Positions 24,001-33,500 of a DNA stretch of 64,000 nucleotides are shown piece by piece. The stretch comes from Amyelois transitella (taxonomy: Eukaryota > Arthropoda > Insecta > Lepidoptera > Pyralidae): contig NC_083525.1 of the NCBI RefSeq assembly GCF_032362555.1, forward strand, positions 3,333,501-3,397,500. The letters run 5' to 3'. The notes beneath the pieces are model-generated. The model saw nothing but the letters and a program-made list of their open reading frames with translations, was not told the origin of the DNA and made no database searches. A program made the translations under genes and the position numbers. Each line of letters starts with the position of its first letter. Positions within the stretch are counted from its first letter, which is position 1.

Positions 24001-26492
24001 CAGTCTGTCAGTCGGTTTTAGTCATCTAAATTTGTCAAGTCAAAGAGTCTTGTTTGTCCATGGAGGCTGAACGGCCGCTACACTATCTCTTTGGCGGCGT
24101 CTAACGGAATAGGCACTTTTCATCAATTTTTACCCCACTATGGCAAAACAAAAGGAGGGTTATGACTTTGACCTGTATGTATGTATGTCAGTACAGATGT
24201 TTATCTGTTCCCTCATAACTTCTAGTTATCATAATAAGATAAAAGAGGTGTCGTTACGTTAGAAGCCTCCTAATTGTCCGCTACAATGCAGCCAACCAAT
24301 TAACCAGTGCAACTTGGGCTCTTCTCAAAAAGGTGAGGATTTGATGCCAAGGGGAAGAATGACAATCTTGAAATATTGTTTTCAAATTTCATTTTTAAAA
24401 TAAATTATGGTTAATAGCAAAATAATTTTATTATGAGGAATCCATTCTCTTTTCACTGTATCTGTATACACCCCACATTATTATACATTTTTATTACTAT
24501 ACATTAAGCCTACCCTATAGTGATTAAGTCGAGATGGTAATCATGTTTGATTGTTTGTAATATTTTTATTGCACAGAAATAGTACATAAGTTATAAAAGA
24601 ACTAAATCACTTGCAATGGTGAATAATTAAATAAGTCATTATGCAAAGTCAGCACACTCTTTTGTTAACTATTTTTGCATACTATAAGAACATGAAAATT
24701 AAAATCTAAATATTACATCTTATTTACTAGTAACATGGAATTTGACAAGAAGAAATATGAGAAATGTTCATATTTTGTAACCAAACCAATAGTGGCAAAC
24801 AAAGATAGATGAACCTGCCACAAGTACCAAGAATTTTCTGTCTTGTAACCAAATATGGATTGAATTATTGTAAAAGTTCATACAACTGACCCTGGCCTTT
24901 AGTCTTTCAAGACTGTTGGCTCTGTTTACCCCATAATGGATATAGATGTGATTATATGTATGTATGTATTATTGTAAAAAGTACTTTTTATGAATTATTT
25001 AAATGATCTTATTTTCACAGCTTCCCAACAAACCTCCCAGAAAGTTGTGTTACCTAAAAGATAAATTCAAATAAAATTCTGTCTTTTTGTTTGATACAGT
25101 GATAAGAATAGAATAAATTTTATTGCAAACATTGAAGGACTGTGGTCCAAAACACAGTTAAAAGATTTTAACATAAATGAAACACAAACAATAGATAAAA
25201 CACAGCTTATATAAAATTACAGACAAATAAAAGACTTTGAAATTTTTAATAACAAAAAGGAGAAAGAAAAATTTTTAATTGTAGATTATCTACCACTAGT
25301 CTACTTAGGCAAAATTTCTTAAAATACAATGCATAATTTGCAAAAAAACAATGTAAACTATGTGGTACGAAAACAACTAACTAAAACATTCGCAAGGAAG
25401 TCTGTCTTTACAATAAACCAATGACCAAACTTGATGACCATTTAAAAATAATTACAGTTGATTACTTAGCTGATTTTTGCTACCAAAATAATCCTACATT
25501 ATAGTGGCTAACATTATTATCTCTAATCAAGAGTGAGTGGCCACAAGCAAAATTTTTCAATACCCTAGTTTAGTAGGACCCTTTCACACCGGCAGAATTT
25601 CCTGATGTGTTCTTTAGTAGGTTCAACTTCATACAACTAATATATTGGTACCATGGTTTCTTCTCTCTCTTTCTATATTTTTGCATTACCTCAGAGAAAA
25701 AGAAAGGTAAGGTAAGACTAACGTCTTATCAAAATTCTTAAATTACTCCGCTGAGTTACTCTACTGGCATACATGTATATTTTTCTATCCCAATTACAGC
25801 TGTTATATATTTTTCATACATTATGGAATGTAACTTGTGGAAAAGCACACATTATTTTCAAATAAGCCAATTTAATAATAAGTTATCCTGCAATGCTTAG
25901 AGCGACCAAACTTTTTAGTGCTCATGATGCCAGTAAGTCTTATGCCTTATTTCTTTGTAATAATTTTGTTCCATTTCACAAACTGATATTGATGCCATAA
26001 TGTATCTTAGCTATAAGAACTATTGAGATTTTACTAGCTACCTTCATATAATAATTACACAACATACACGTAAATAAATTGCACAATCATACCTACTTTC
26101 GGCTTCGTCCACACATCGTTTCGATGCATTAAATTTTGACATTTAGATACATTTCGCCACACACTTCGCCTACTTGCAACGAACATGTCAATCTTTGCGT
26201 CTAATGATTACATTAATTGTGTAATTAAACTTAAATACAATCCATACGCGTAATTTTTGAATAAAAATGTCCTTGCAAATCGTTCACGGCCACATAAATG
26301 GTCAAAATAAAAAATATGCAGAGATCAACTTACCTCTACTTCAATGTTGGAAGTTGAATTTGCAGTTTTATGGTCGGAAAACGTTGGCACGTCGTTAACT
26401 AAAGTGTGAACTTTTATTTCTTCATTTGCTACAGTCGGTGAATTTTTATCCGGGGCTTTCGGTTCCTTATCATACTCCGGCGGAGGAGCCAT
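1..26492 (-). CDS. Large multi-exon gene of unknown function, 3' end off the window
   Basis: I assembled this gene from splice sites whose phases all agree: exons 26334-26492 (start ATG at 26492), 10230-10340, 8907-9132, 6204-6339, 5468-5576, 3138-3242, 1150-1245 and 1-856. Together they encode about 599 residues before the window ends. The protein starts MAPPPEYDKEPKAPDK. Residues 54-110 are charged and look helical (ESLDDGQLRALLDEA, then KELLEEVEHQDEV). The middle is Ser/Thr/Pro-rich. The last exon is very GC-rich and encodes a basic, disordered-looking region (KKPRRKKSSK, KGKKRSTERRKAQEK) with islands such as SHQIDGYQGNKDLNEVLRF and SYADIARTRHNIPDL that look conserved. There is no signal peptide or membrane segment. 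I do not recognise the family. The first intron is about 16 kb and holds most of the transposons. The exon chain is an inference from phase and splice consensus; the reading frames are seen directly. Confidence 0.72.
1257..3137. other. Intron of gene 1, mostly featureless
   Basis: AT-rich intron between exons 7 and 6. Apart from the inverted repeat at 2690-2755 and its flank (a lepidopteran interspersed sequence containing 'cacgaagcgat'), I see no gene or RNA. Confidence 0.5.
2690..2755. repeat. 66-bp inverted repeat (hairpin)
   Basis: A near-perfect palindrome with arms of about 28 bases (caggtttttacacgaagcga and its complement) around an AT-rich centre. The same arm sequence recurs at 7057-7075 in this window, so it belongs to an interspersed family, perhaps the end of a small DNA transposon. 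Confidence 0.7.
3660..4200 (-). other. Interrupted coding-like stretch, origin unknown
   Basis: On the minus strand one frame around 3786-4000 reads as plausible protein (for example VEDPKLRKSCVVTELSNYY and PTVLGQITKVLKEVQNQ), but the frame is interrupted on both sides. It lies in the intron between exons 5 and 6 of gene 1, just past the alternative terminal exon. It could be a relic of a longer alternative C-terminus or of an inserted element. I do not recognise the sequence. Confidence 0.25.
4526..5576 (-). CDS. Alternative 3' terminal exon of gene 1 (read-through of exon 5)
   Basis: Exon 5 of gene 1 (5468-5576) ends at a strong donor (CAG before GTGCGTAAG). If that donor is not used, the frame stays open for another 942 bases, to a stop at 4526. 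This adds about 313 residues and gives a protein of about 560 residues if the upstream exons are included. The extension is polar and acidic to mixed: an Asp/Glu/Asn-rich middle, then a Lys/Glu-rich stretch, then a more ordered-looking end (VVFWDIAKYRRWVGKIE). It is much more AT-rich than the exon it extends. An open frame this long is unlikely by chance in such AT-rich DNA, so I read it as an alternative C-terminus. A separate single-exon gene starting at an ATG near 5620 is the other possibility. No relatives recognised. Confidence 0.55.
5798..6015 (-). repeat. Retroposon 3' tail, family B
   Basis: A truncated copy of an abundant non-LTR-type tail. It starts with a CATA run, then 'gcggggtagacagagcc', a 'cgttcagctgtatggctt' core, and ends near 'tacgacatccatgggaaag'. 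At least twelve more copies occur in this window. It lies in a gene 1 intron. Confidence 0.75.
8293..8395 (-). other. Alternative first exon of gene 1 (short isoform)
   Basis: On the minus strand this segment ends in ATG GCA A followed by the strong donor GTAAGTATC. The ATG is at 8299-8297. The exon ends in phase 1, the same phase as exon 3, so it can splice straight to exon 4 (acceptor before 6339). That gives a protein beginning M-A-T-F-M-L-A-E-E-P and lacking the first 165 residues of the long form. About 96 bases of 5' leader precede the ATG. Splicing to exon 4 is an inference from phase and position. Confidence 0.5.
8393..8430 (-). promoter_or_regulatory. Internal TATA + initiator promoter of gene 1
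   Basis: Reading the minus strand, an arthropod-type initiator TCAGT lies at 8397-8393. A TATA-like TTAAAA lies at 8426-8421, about 29 bases upstream. This spacing fits a focused core promoter driving the alternative first exon that ends at 8293. Confidence 0.45.
8649..8814 (-). mobile_element. Short LINE (family A) insertion with 11-bp target duplication
   Basis: A 144-bp 3' fragment (8660-8803) of the same RTE-like LINE as the copy at 11098-12352, bounded on both sides by TTTACAACGAA (8649-8659 and 8804-8814). The CATA tail and 'cacgcctctttcccggaggg' mark the 3' end. The perfect duplication shows it is a genuine, fairly recent target-primed insertion, strongly 5' truncated. Confidence 0.85.
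9187..9355 (+). mobile_element. tRNA-derived SINE, degenerate copy
   Basis: It begins 'ggcctctgtggctcacagtg' and has a B-box-like GGTTCGAATCC, then the same 'ctgattgaccttagtcttgg' body and 'caatctgtgtaatttg' end as the better copy at 16241. The A box is poor. It lies in the intron between exons 3 and 2 of gene 1. Confidence 0.7.
9595..9775 (-). repeat. Retroposon 3' tail, family B
   Basis: A diverged copy with the 'cggggtagacggagtcagcagtctt' block shortened and mutated, a 'cacgttta gctgtaac' core, and the 'ttcccttgactgacttttac' end. A related small fragment (10960-11035) carries the 'gtgccgggaatcacacggcac' part. Confidence 0.65.
11088..12362 (-). mobile_element. RTE-like LINE, 5' truncated, open reverse transcriptase frame
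   Basis: A non-LTR retrotransposon copy (11098-12352) flanked by a perfect 10-bp duplication TAAATGTTAT (11088-11097 and 12353-12362). On the minus strand the frame is open from the truncation point to a stop at 11122, just before the CATA tail. The encoded ~410 residues hold the reverse transcriptase fingers/palm: VDLEKAYDRV, the KGVRQGCVASPWLFN motif, and the catalytic LYADDQVILA. The typical C-terminal region follows (RWFGHVERM, GRPRRTYLDQIKDV). The endonuclease domain and 5' end are missing, so this copy cannot move by itself. The intact frame and duplication say it is young. Clade assignment to RTE rests on sequence style and tail. Confidence 0.88.
12913..13100 (-). repeat. Retroposon 3' tail, family B
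   Basis: CATA run, then 'tggtcacgtcgaaatccctt', 'gcggggtagacagagccaac' and 'cgttcagctatac'. In the first intron of gene 1. Confidence 0.7.
14648..14930 (-). repeat. Family B tail plus a second interspersed fragment
   Basis: 14648-14820 is a mutated family B copy ('cacgtcttta ttctttacgg', ending near 'ctggaaactacacggc'). It runs into about 110 bases with 'ctgaacggttttgatgaaat' and 'ggtagcgaagccccg', typical of another lepidopteran interspersed repeat. Confidence 0.55.
15415..15565 (+). repeat. Retroposon 3' tail, family B
   Basis: Contains 'ttggttctgtctacgccgca' and the 'gatatggacgtaattatatg' end with a degenerate TATG run. Also in the first intron of gene 1. Confidence 0.65.
16241..16475 (+). 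mobile_element. tRNA-derived SINE
   Basis: Has a clear A box (TGGCTCAGCGGTAGTACG) and B box (GGTTCGAATCC) in a tRNA-like head, then a 'ctgattgtcctgggtcttgg' body, a 'taactcaatcagtgtaattt' segment and an A-rich end. It is better preserved than the copy at 9187. It lies inside the THAP element. Confidence 0.85.
16563..16729. repeat. 167-bp near-perfect palindrome
   Basis: Arms of about 81 bases pair almost perfectly around a loop of about five bases (ATGTG). The outer ends read GATAAGGC and GCCTTATC. I found one mismatch in the arms. It lies inside the THAP element beside its coding exon. A folded-back MITE or a recent inverted duplication are both possible. Confidence 0.85.
17335..17480 (+). 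repeat. Retroposon 3' tail, family B
   Basis: Contains 'tcttttaggcgaaggacttt', 'ttaagccaaacagctaaacg' and a 'tgattatatatatgtatg' end, just beyond the right end of the THAP element. Confidence 0.7.
18975..19310. other. GC-rich open stretch, unassigned
   Basis: About 330 bases of markedly higher GC than its surroundings, open on both strands (99 and 108 codons). Neither translation resembles a family I know. On the minus strand it ends near a possible donor (AAG before GTTACC). It could be a transposon fragment or an unrecognised exon in the first intron of gene 1. Confidence 0.25.
19555..19735 (+). repeat. Interspersed repeat, family C
   Basis: Ends in 'cgtgcgaagccggggcgggc' and 'cgctagt', shared with copies at 21180-21345 and 33125-33308. 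Copies 2 and 3 begin 'aaagtc' followed by 'tctgtctgtatg'. Probably a small non-autonomous element. Confidence 0.6.
19845..20485 (+). repeat. Pair of diverged ~170-bp direct repeats
   Basis: Units at about 19845-20012 and 20298-20485 share 'ccactttggaaa', 'acaacctgaatatt', 'agtgcaccaatttg' and 'ggcaagaaat' in the same order, with many differences. The spacer holds a family A LINE piece (20044-20290). Confidence 0.7.
20044..20290 (+). mobile_element. LINE family A 3' fragment
   Basis: Translates in broken frames to the same C-terminal region as the LINE at 11098-12352 (GRLRRTYLDQI-like, then MKRVMNMDEAKK) and ends at 'cctacgggaaagaggcgtga'. Decayed. It lies between the two direct repeats. Confidence 0.75.
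21180..21345 (+). repeat. Interspersed repeat, family C
   Basis: Starts 'aaaaagtcccccttttttct' with 'gtctgtatgtatgcgc' and ends 'cgtacgaagccggggcggtt'. In the first intron of gene 1. Confidence 0.65.
21405..21486 (-). repeat. LINE family A 3' fragment
   Basis: CATA tail, 'cacgcctttttcccgaaggg', 'ataggccgagactacatctt'. About 80 bases only. Confidence 0.75.
21740..21835. other. Small GC-rich island, unassigned
   Basis: About 95 bases rich in CG ('gcgcgggcgcagcggcgacc') within AT-rich intron. No convincing splice pair or coding match on either strand. It could be a CpG-rich regulatory block or a cassette exon. Confidence 0.25.
22045..22140 (-). repeat. Retroposon 3' tail fragment, family B
   Basis: Mutated but recognisable: 'gaaaagactgaaaggctaca', 'tacagctctatggc', 'attgacaggttactagcccg'. 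Confidence 0.55.
22727..23647 (+). mobile_element. Second THAP-domain DNA transposon remnant
   Basis: Bounded by 14-bp inverted repeats ATAGGCTATTTGAC (22727-22740 and 23634-23647), 921 bp in all. From an ATG at 23020 the plus strand encodes MSSYKCCAVPKCTNTTIKSP and a little more, closely matching the THAP N-terminus of the element at 15854-17302 (shared CAVP-C-TTIK-P-K), then stops after about 42 codons. Two small hairpins lie at 23252-23276 and 23277-23295. It is a non-autonomous deletion derivative in the first intron of gene 1. The end repeats differ from the first element, so the two are relatives, not copies. Confidence 0.65.
24895..24968 (+). repeat. Retroposon 3' tail fragment, family B
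   Basis: 'tttcaagactgttggctctg', then 'tgattatatgtatgtatg'. Confidence 0.7.
24970..26333. other. Rest of gene 1 first intron, nothing recognised
   Basis: AT-rich sequence running up to the donor of exon 1 at 26333. No open frame, RNA or clear transposon was recognised. Confidence 0.5.
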
Positions 26493-27099
26493 CTTGAAGG
26501 AAGAGCAGTCAGATGACACCAAGTCTTATGACTTTTATACACCAAAAGCACTCTCTACCTCGTTTTACTTAAAAGAAGACACAAACTAGCCATTAATACG
26601 ACATGATTAACTAAATGAAGTCCAAATTGGATAAAGTTCTAATATTTAATAAAATTGAATTTAACATTTTCGACAGCTTCCGACTAACATTTTCAACCAC
26701 AAACTACTCTACTCTACGCCACAGATAACTCAGAAAACCTATGTCACTAGCATCCAGCATTGAATGGAATATCTATGGATGGATAAAGGCTATTCACACA
26801 CGAATTCAATCATATTCATTGCATTATATCAGCAAGAGAATGTGAACAAGTAATATGGCAACCTCAGAATTAGTAGCGGCAAATATCAAAACGACTACCT
26901 ACTGTCAATCTGTCACTGTCACTCGGTTTTAACAGCTAGTCGAGTCAACTTTAACGAAATAGGTATTGATTTGCGAAGCGAATTATTTTTTAAATCACAT
27001 TGAATTGCGTTGTGTTGTTTTGCGCATATTTTTTTACTTACCGTGTTAAGTGTTATCTATCGTTAAGTATATTATCCGTAATTTTCTATATCAATTGCA
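26493..27099. promoter_or_regulatory. Shared divergent promoter region, gene 1 / phosphatidylinositol synthase
   Basis: Only 607 bases separate the start codon of gene 1 (minus) from that of the PI synthase (plus). No TATA box is obvious at either end, and both genes look broadly expressed, so a bidirectional promoter is likely. No transposon copy is recognisable inside it, unlike the flanking introns. Confidence 0.5.
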
Positions 27100-29307
27100 A
27101 TGGCGGAAACTAAAGAAAATGTGTTCTTATTTGTGCCAAATATCATTGGTAAGTAAATATTAAAAGAAAACTTTTAAATGTCACTTTCCTTTCTAAAGTT
27201 TACCTTTTACTTCTTTGCAGGCTTCGGAAGAGTGATTCTAGCCATAATTTCCTTTTATTACATGCCGACGCATTGCATCTTGGCTTGTACTTGTTATATT
27301 ACTTCTGCGCTTTTAGATGCATTTGATGGACATGCAGCCAGATATTTTAATCAGAGTAAGTAATATTGTATCTATACATAAATTCACACATTTCCCCGAA
27401 GGGTAGACAGAACTATCTTTCCACTTGCCATAACCCCTGCATTTGTAACATTATATGGTATCAGTTAATTTGATTAGCCTCGAACAATACAACAGGAATT
27501 GCCAATTGATTTTAAATTAAAATGACTCAAGTCTTGGTAACACTTTGAGTAGGTACAAATTTTAATATGCAGATTAAGGTCAACTTAAATAACATTACAC
27601 ATTTGACACAATTCGTGTTCAGTTGAAATGATTGAAATGGTATACTAAATGTATACCATAATAATTTAAGATTTTATTGTTTACTGTCTACTATAATGAG
27701 ACACAAAATATAATTTTAAGGTAATGCTGTAATTTCATTGCAATAAAAACACAAGCAAAATTCAATAAACTGAATGAGATAGACTTCATATTTGGGATTC
27801 TCTACTTACATAGTAATTAGTACTTCATAATTTGTTTCTTAAATTTTGCATATTAACTACTTATCTTTTTTTTTTAAATATGTTTTATTTTGTTTGTGCG
27901 TTCTACTGATACTTCAAATGTTTCCTATTTCCTGTGGGAGTTTCGAGAAACACTTTATTTGGCCTTCAAATAACATGACAAGTTTTTTGGGCAATTAATT
28001 CTACTGAGAGGAAATTTCTCAGTTGATTTCATTGTCTTTGTTATTCACCATTTTCAGGTACAAAGTTTGGAGGCATGTTGGATCAGCTGACTGACCGTGC
28101 AGGCACGGCATGCCTGATGATGACTTTGGCCACCTTCTACCCTGAATATACTTTCTGGCTACAAATATCCATGGCAATCGATGTTACCTGCCATTGGCTT
28201 TACCTCCACACTGTGACACTGCAAGGGAAGACATCACACAAGTTCATTGACATGTCGGAGAACCCAATCATGCATGTGTATTACACTAACAAAACGGTCT
28301 TGTTCTGTATGTGTGCAGGCAATGAGGCTTTTTATGCAGCTTTGTATGTCATGCACTTTTATACCGGGCCTCTAGGTAAGTGTCTTTACTTACTCAAGAA
28401 TTCCATCAGTTATTTTAGCTACAGAGAATCATAGATAGATCAATTTTCTCTGCAGAGTATTTTCTCATCTGACTTTTTTTTCTCATCTCAATAATATTTA
28501 CCCTATTTAAGTCTTGAAGCAAATAATAGTTTAGAATAGGTTTGGGATTTTAACGCCAGTGGTGGAATAGTTAGGGTGATTGAAAAAACATAATTCACAG
28601 GCATTTTTTGAGGCACAGTTTCAAATCCTAATGCACAATATTTTGTACACATACAGTGAAGGAAATCATTGTTATGAAAATATTGAAAACTACACAAAAG
28701 CCAACTGGGTGCGTAGACATTAATTAAATTTCCCTGCAAAGGTTATGGAGGTTTTGCGATTATGTTGTAATCAGAGAGATTTGTACTGTAAATAATAAAT
28801 ATAAAATGTGTGCTTTTATTGTTTTATTTTTGATAGTATCTGCTACAAGTAATGGATTTTCATGTTATACTGCTATCTACTAGACATCCACATCACAACA
28901 TAGTATATTTATGCAAATAGATACGATGTTCTCAAATGTTAATAATAGATATTTGCATTTTTTAAGACATATTCCTATTTTTTTTTTTATTTGTGTTTGG
29001 TTTATGTGATAAAAATGTTTTTTTTTTTGGGTTTTAAACATTTTCGATATTAAGTTTAAAATTGTTATCAAAAATAAAAAAGTATACCTATAATTCTTAA
29101 ATGACATTTGTATCTTTATTGCAATAATCTTATCGTTTTTTTACAGTACTGGGGATCGGTTTATGGAAGCTGATAGCGTTTATGTGCCTGCCGGTGGCTG
29201 TCGTCAAGGCCGGCATTTCTGTTATACATGGCATTGTAGCTTCTATCAATTTGGCAAATATTGATATAAAAGAACGAGCCGCGCTGGCCGAAAAACAGAA
29301 GAATTAA
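27100..29307 (+). CDS. Pis: CDP-diacylglycerol--inositol 3-phosphatidyltransferase (PI synthase)
   Basis: Four exons: 27100-27148, 27221-27355, 28058-28375 and 29147-29307, encoding 220 residues, the usual length for this enzyme (213-224). It joins myo-inositol to CDP-diacylglycerol to make phosphatidylinositol in the ER membrane. The CDP-alcohol phosphatidyltransferase signature D-G-x2-A-R-x8-G-x3-D-x3-D is complete across the exon 2/3 junction (DAFDGHAARYFNQS, then TKFGGMLDQLTDR). Several hydrophobic membrane segments follow, and the tail is basic (ALAEKQKN). The start MAETKENVFLFVPNIIG matches the family N-terminus. It is divergent from gene 1 and convergent with CCT6. Intron 2 contains a LINE family A scrap (27370-27441). 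Confidence 0.95.
27370..27441 (-). repeat. LINE family A 3' fragment in a Pis intron
   Basis: About 70 bases: 'catttccccgaagggtagac' and 'tctttccacttgcca'. Strongly truncated and mutated. Confidence 0.6.
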
Positions 29308-30562
29308 GATAACAGTTACCAAAGTTTACAAAAACGGATTCCAGTTTTTATCTACCTACAATATGATATTTGTAATAATTTTTTTAAAGTTCTTTTAGTA
29401 TATTCTTTTTATTTCAAAACATAGGTTATTAATTGCTTTCAATAAGTTAAGTAAATAATTATATACCTTTGCAATTTGAATGGTATTTTCTCCTGAGTAA
29501 TTTCAGCTATAAGGTGTGTGTTACCATAAGAAACCTGTTAACTTATTTTATTAATCTTTAACTTACCTTCAGACTTTTTTTATGTGAGTCAATATTAACC
29601 AAAAAACAAATCATTATTGACATACAAGATCATTTAGTTCTCGAATCTAAATACTGAAGGTTAGCCTTTCTAATAATAGCTGATTTGCTAACATTAGGAG
29701 TAATTTAAGAATTCATGATAGCATTTAAGAAATATAGAGAAATGCAATTATTACGATATAGACGTTATTTTTTTCAAAATTATGTATTATTGTCAAGTAC
29801 TAGAAGTACATATATTTGTGGTTGTTAGATCGTTAAATTAAGCGTATGTTTAACTTAATTGTTGTGTAATAATGGTTAGAATTATATCATTTTGTTGTGT
29901 ATAATAATTACTAATAATCTCTGAAAATAATTACTAGTCTTTAGATTATAAGTTATTCTAAACTTACAATACCAGGTATAGATATTTATTTTTGACTTAA
30001 TTTTTTTCGTTAATACTGCATTTATTTTTTCTTAAACATTCCTACTTAAACAATTTTTAATTTTCTCAAACAACAAGATCAAAGAAATGTGATAAATATC
30101 AATATTTTAATTTTGGATCCTATTTAATTTTAGATGGGAGATTCAGCACTTCTTAGGGTAATGAATAATGGATTTACCACCATTGCGAATAAAAAATTAG
30201 AGTTAAAGGGATGTCTATTTTATTAAAACAAATCAAGTGGTCCTGAGTAATTTTTTAATTTGGTTATCTCAATAAATGTATTTTTATGTCATAAATTTGT
30301 TTTATTTGGCTCACGAGGCTTTTTTTGTCTTTAAAGTGCTATCTGCATTCGTTGGGTTCGGAAACTTTATAATAAAACTAGACGATTTGGTATATTTAAT
30401 TTTATTACATAGCATTACTAGAATTAAACATCATGTTAGTGGCATGTCAATGCCCAATACCGTTTTCAATACAAGAATAATAAGTAAGGGAAATGCATTT
30501 TCATATTAATAAAGCATTATTGCTAGATAAAGCACTTTTTGTAAGGTCTCACAAATATTCAG
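29308..30562. other. Convergent 3' region of Pis and CCT6
   Basis: No gene seen. AATAAA for the plus strand occurs at 30188 and 30271. AATAAA for the minus strand (TTTATT on plus) occurs at 30301-30306. The two 3' untranslated regions may therefore meet or overlap tail to tail. Confidence 0.45.
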
Positions 30563-33500
30563 TTATCCTTTCAAACTGCTCATTCCTGCTCTCATTATCT
30601 CGTCAACAAGGAGAAGGTTGCTAGCGATCACCGAACAAGAGTTGATGATTTGCTTCTTGACCACATAATTATCAACGATACCGATGTCCACTGGCTTGAT
30701 AGCCTCGCCGGTGCTCAAGTCCAAACCGATAGGATCCGGGCTTAGCCGCGCCTCTTCTTGAAGTTTAACTATTGTATCCTGAGCATCATAACCAGAGTTT
30801 ACAGAGAGGGTCTTTGGAATGACGAGTAGGGCTTCGGCATAAGCTTGAATGCCCAGACGAGCCTTGCCTTTGACTGTGTCCTTGAATTTCTGCAGCTCCA
30901 TGTTTGCCTTGATTTCGAAGGCGCCCGCGCCCGGAATCACGGCTTTGTCTTCAATTGCGTTGTTGATGGCTCGCAAGCCGTCACGGATGGCGTCTTTGAT
31001 CTGTGTCAGTGTATGCTTGTTAGGACCCTTGATGAGAATAGTCACAGACTGGGGATTTTTGCATTTTTCAACAAATGTATATTTATCTTCACCGAGGATG
31101 TGTTCGTAGACCAAACCAGCATATCCAAGGTTCTCCTCAGTCAGCTCATCGACAGAATTCATAGCGGAGCCGCCGCAAGCAAGCGCCAGGCGCTCCATGT
31201 TACGCCTCTTGGCTCTGCGCAGCGCAATTATACCCTCCTTGGCGAAAGCGTCTAAAGATAGAGGGTCAATACCCTTTTGGTTGATGACAACAAATGTTTT
31301 GTCAGTTCCATCACAGAGTTTCTTCTTCAGTTCAATAATCTGGAATGACATAACTTTATATAAACACAGTGTACATTTTAGCAAGCTACAAAAGAAAACA
31401 ACGATGACAGAATCTAATAGGCCAAAGATTTGTAGAGAAGGTTTCCAATACAGAGAATTATTTACATAATGATCCATCTTTTACCTTCTTGACTCTCTGG
31501 TCAATGAACTCGCGCTCGGCCGCAATCAGCTTTTCGCGATCCTCCGCAGACTTGTAGAAAAATCCGGAGTTTACTTCTGTCTTCTCGTACTCCAGAGACA
31601 CGTTGCAGGTCAAGATGTAGGCGTTCTCCACGCGCTTCGGCATGTCGGGGTGGCGCGCGCCGTGGTCCATTACAATACCTATTGATGATATGTGATTGAT
31701 ACAATGTGTAGATTTACATTTAGCAAACTGTATGTGTAGCCATGATGCAATACGAGTTAGTTTGCACTGCAAAGGTTGTGTCAGACGGCAGTGACTTTGT
31801 GCAAAAACCTGATTGACCCAATACAGAATGGTCTTTTCAAAGCGGTGAGAATGCTCTACAAGATCCGGGCAAGTGGAAGCAAGCACGGCGGAATTTATGT
31901 GAGTTTGATAAAGATTAAATTGTATCATGATTTCGTTCACATCTAGTTGCACACTGGCGTCTTGACAAATGAAGTTTTCAAGGCCATAATCCATGAAAAA
32001 ACTGTTTCTATGCATTTGAAATAGAATAATACCTCTGATAAGAGTGGTTTCAGTGGCAGTTTTGTGCTGCATTTCCATGAGTTCCACCATGTGAAGGTCT
32101 ACAGGCTTGTCTGGCGTGCGGATGGCCAACACGGCATCCACGCACGCGGCTGTCAGCACGTCGGCCAGGCTCGGGTGCACCTGGGTACAAATATCAGTAG
32201 TTTGGTTAAAAATTTATATGTACGACAGTTACTAAAACTGCAATTCGTCAAATTTTACAATATCTTATTTCTTAGCTATCATGTTTACATCGGCAAAAGA
32301 GTTCCAATATTATACTCCAACACGCTACAACTACTTTAAACTGGACAAATTAGGCTTTGGCTTGTAGGTGTTCTTCAGGGCACTAAGAGAGGATATCCTT
32401 CATGATTTCAGATAACAAACAAAATACTGGATTGGATCCCGGTATAAAACCATGTATATTTCTTTTTTTTTGTTTATGTACACAATGTGCCTGGAATTGA
32501 ATATTTTTTTTAATATTTCATTCATTCGTCAAAAGCACAATTCTGTTACAAAACAATTTTAACTTAACAGTACCTTGGTCTTTAGAGACGTGCGCGCTAC
32601 GTCGAGCAGACTCTCTCGTTTAATTTCAATGGGTATCTTTAAAGACTCCAAAATCTCCAATGCCTTTGCTCGGGCTACATCATAACCCTCAGTGATGATT
32701 CTTGGGTGAAGACCTGTGGAATACATTATGTTAAACATACTAGTAAAAAAAACAATATGAAAATGAAAACCCTTGTAATAAATAAAAATTGCTTGAATTT
32801 GGAAAGAACTGGAAGAATTCTTCACTTCCTCTTGGAGGGCTTGAACAAGGGCAATATACAAATTTGTATTTATCTTTATTTTCTTCTCTCACACAGAAAT
32901 AATACAATTCTAAACAATAAAACATTCCCCATGCATGTGTGGACTGGACATGTCCGTATTACAGATTACCAGCCACCATCTCTAGGCCTGGTGACCAACA
33001 ACAAAATTAAATTTAAATGAAGACATTTTCATGAGAAACATCAACAATAGGATATCACAAAATCCAAGTAATCTTAGAATATTTAGAATGATTATACTAT
33101 AATGTAATTATTAGTATAAATAATCACTACATAGTATAAAACAAAGTCGCTATTTTAGTCTGTTTGTCTGTATGCTTAAATCTTTAAAATTACGCAACAG
33201 ATTTTGATGCGGTTTTTTGTAACAGGTAGAGTGATTCAAGAGGAAGGTTTTTATGTATAATTATTTCCGAATTTTGTACTCGTGCGAGCCGGGGCGGGTC
33301 GCTAGTATATGAATATTCAAGAAACTTCCAATAGCTTAATTGGTCAATGTCAGTCAAGAGATTTCAGCACAGGCGTAGTGGCTTTTTTGCAATCCTTTTT
33401 GGTAAGAGCTTATATTGAAATATAACAAGATGAATCAGTATCGAAATAACCTTCGCTAATGTAAATGTCAGCCTGCTTTAGGAGCTCTCCAATCAGGAGG

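Noticed and set aside
31458-32032. Read-through of CCT6 exon 4 into its intron as an isoform
   Set aside because: The open frame between 31679 and 32032 has no homology. The spliced junction restores the exact chaperonin sequence.
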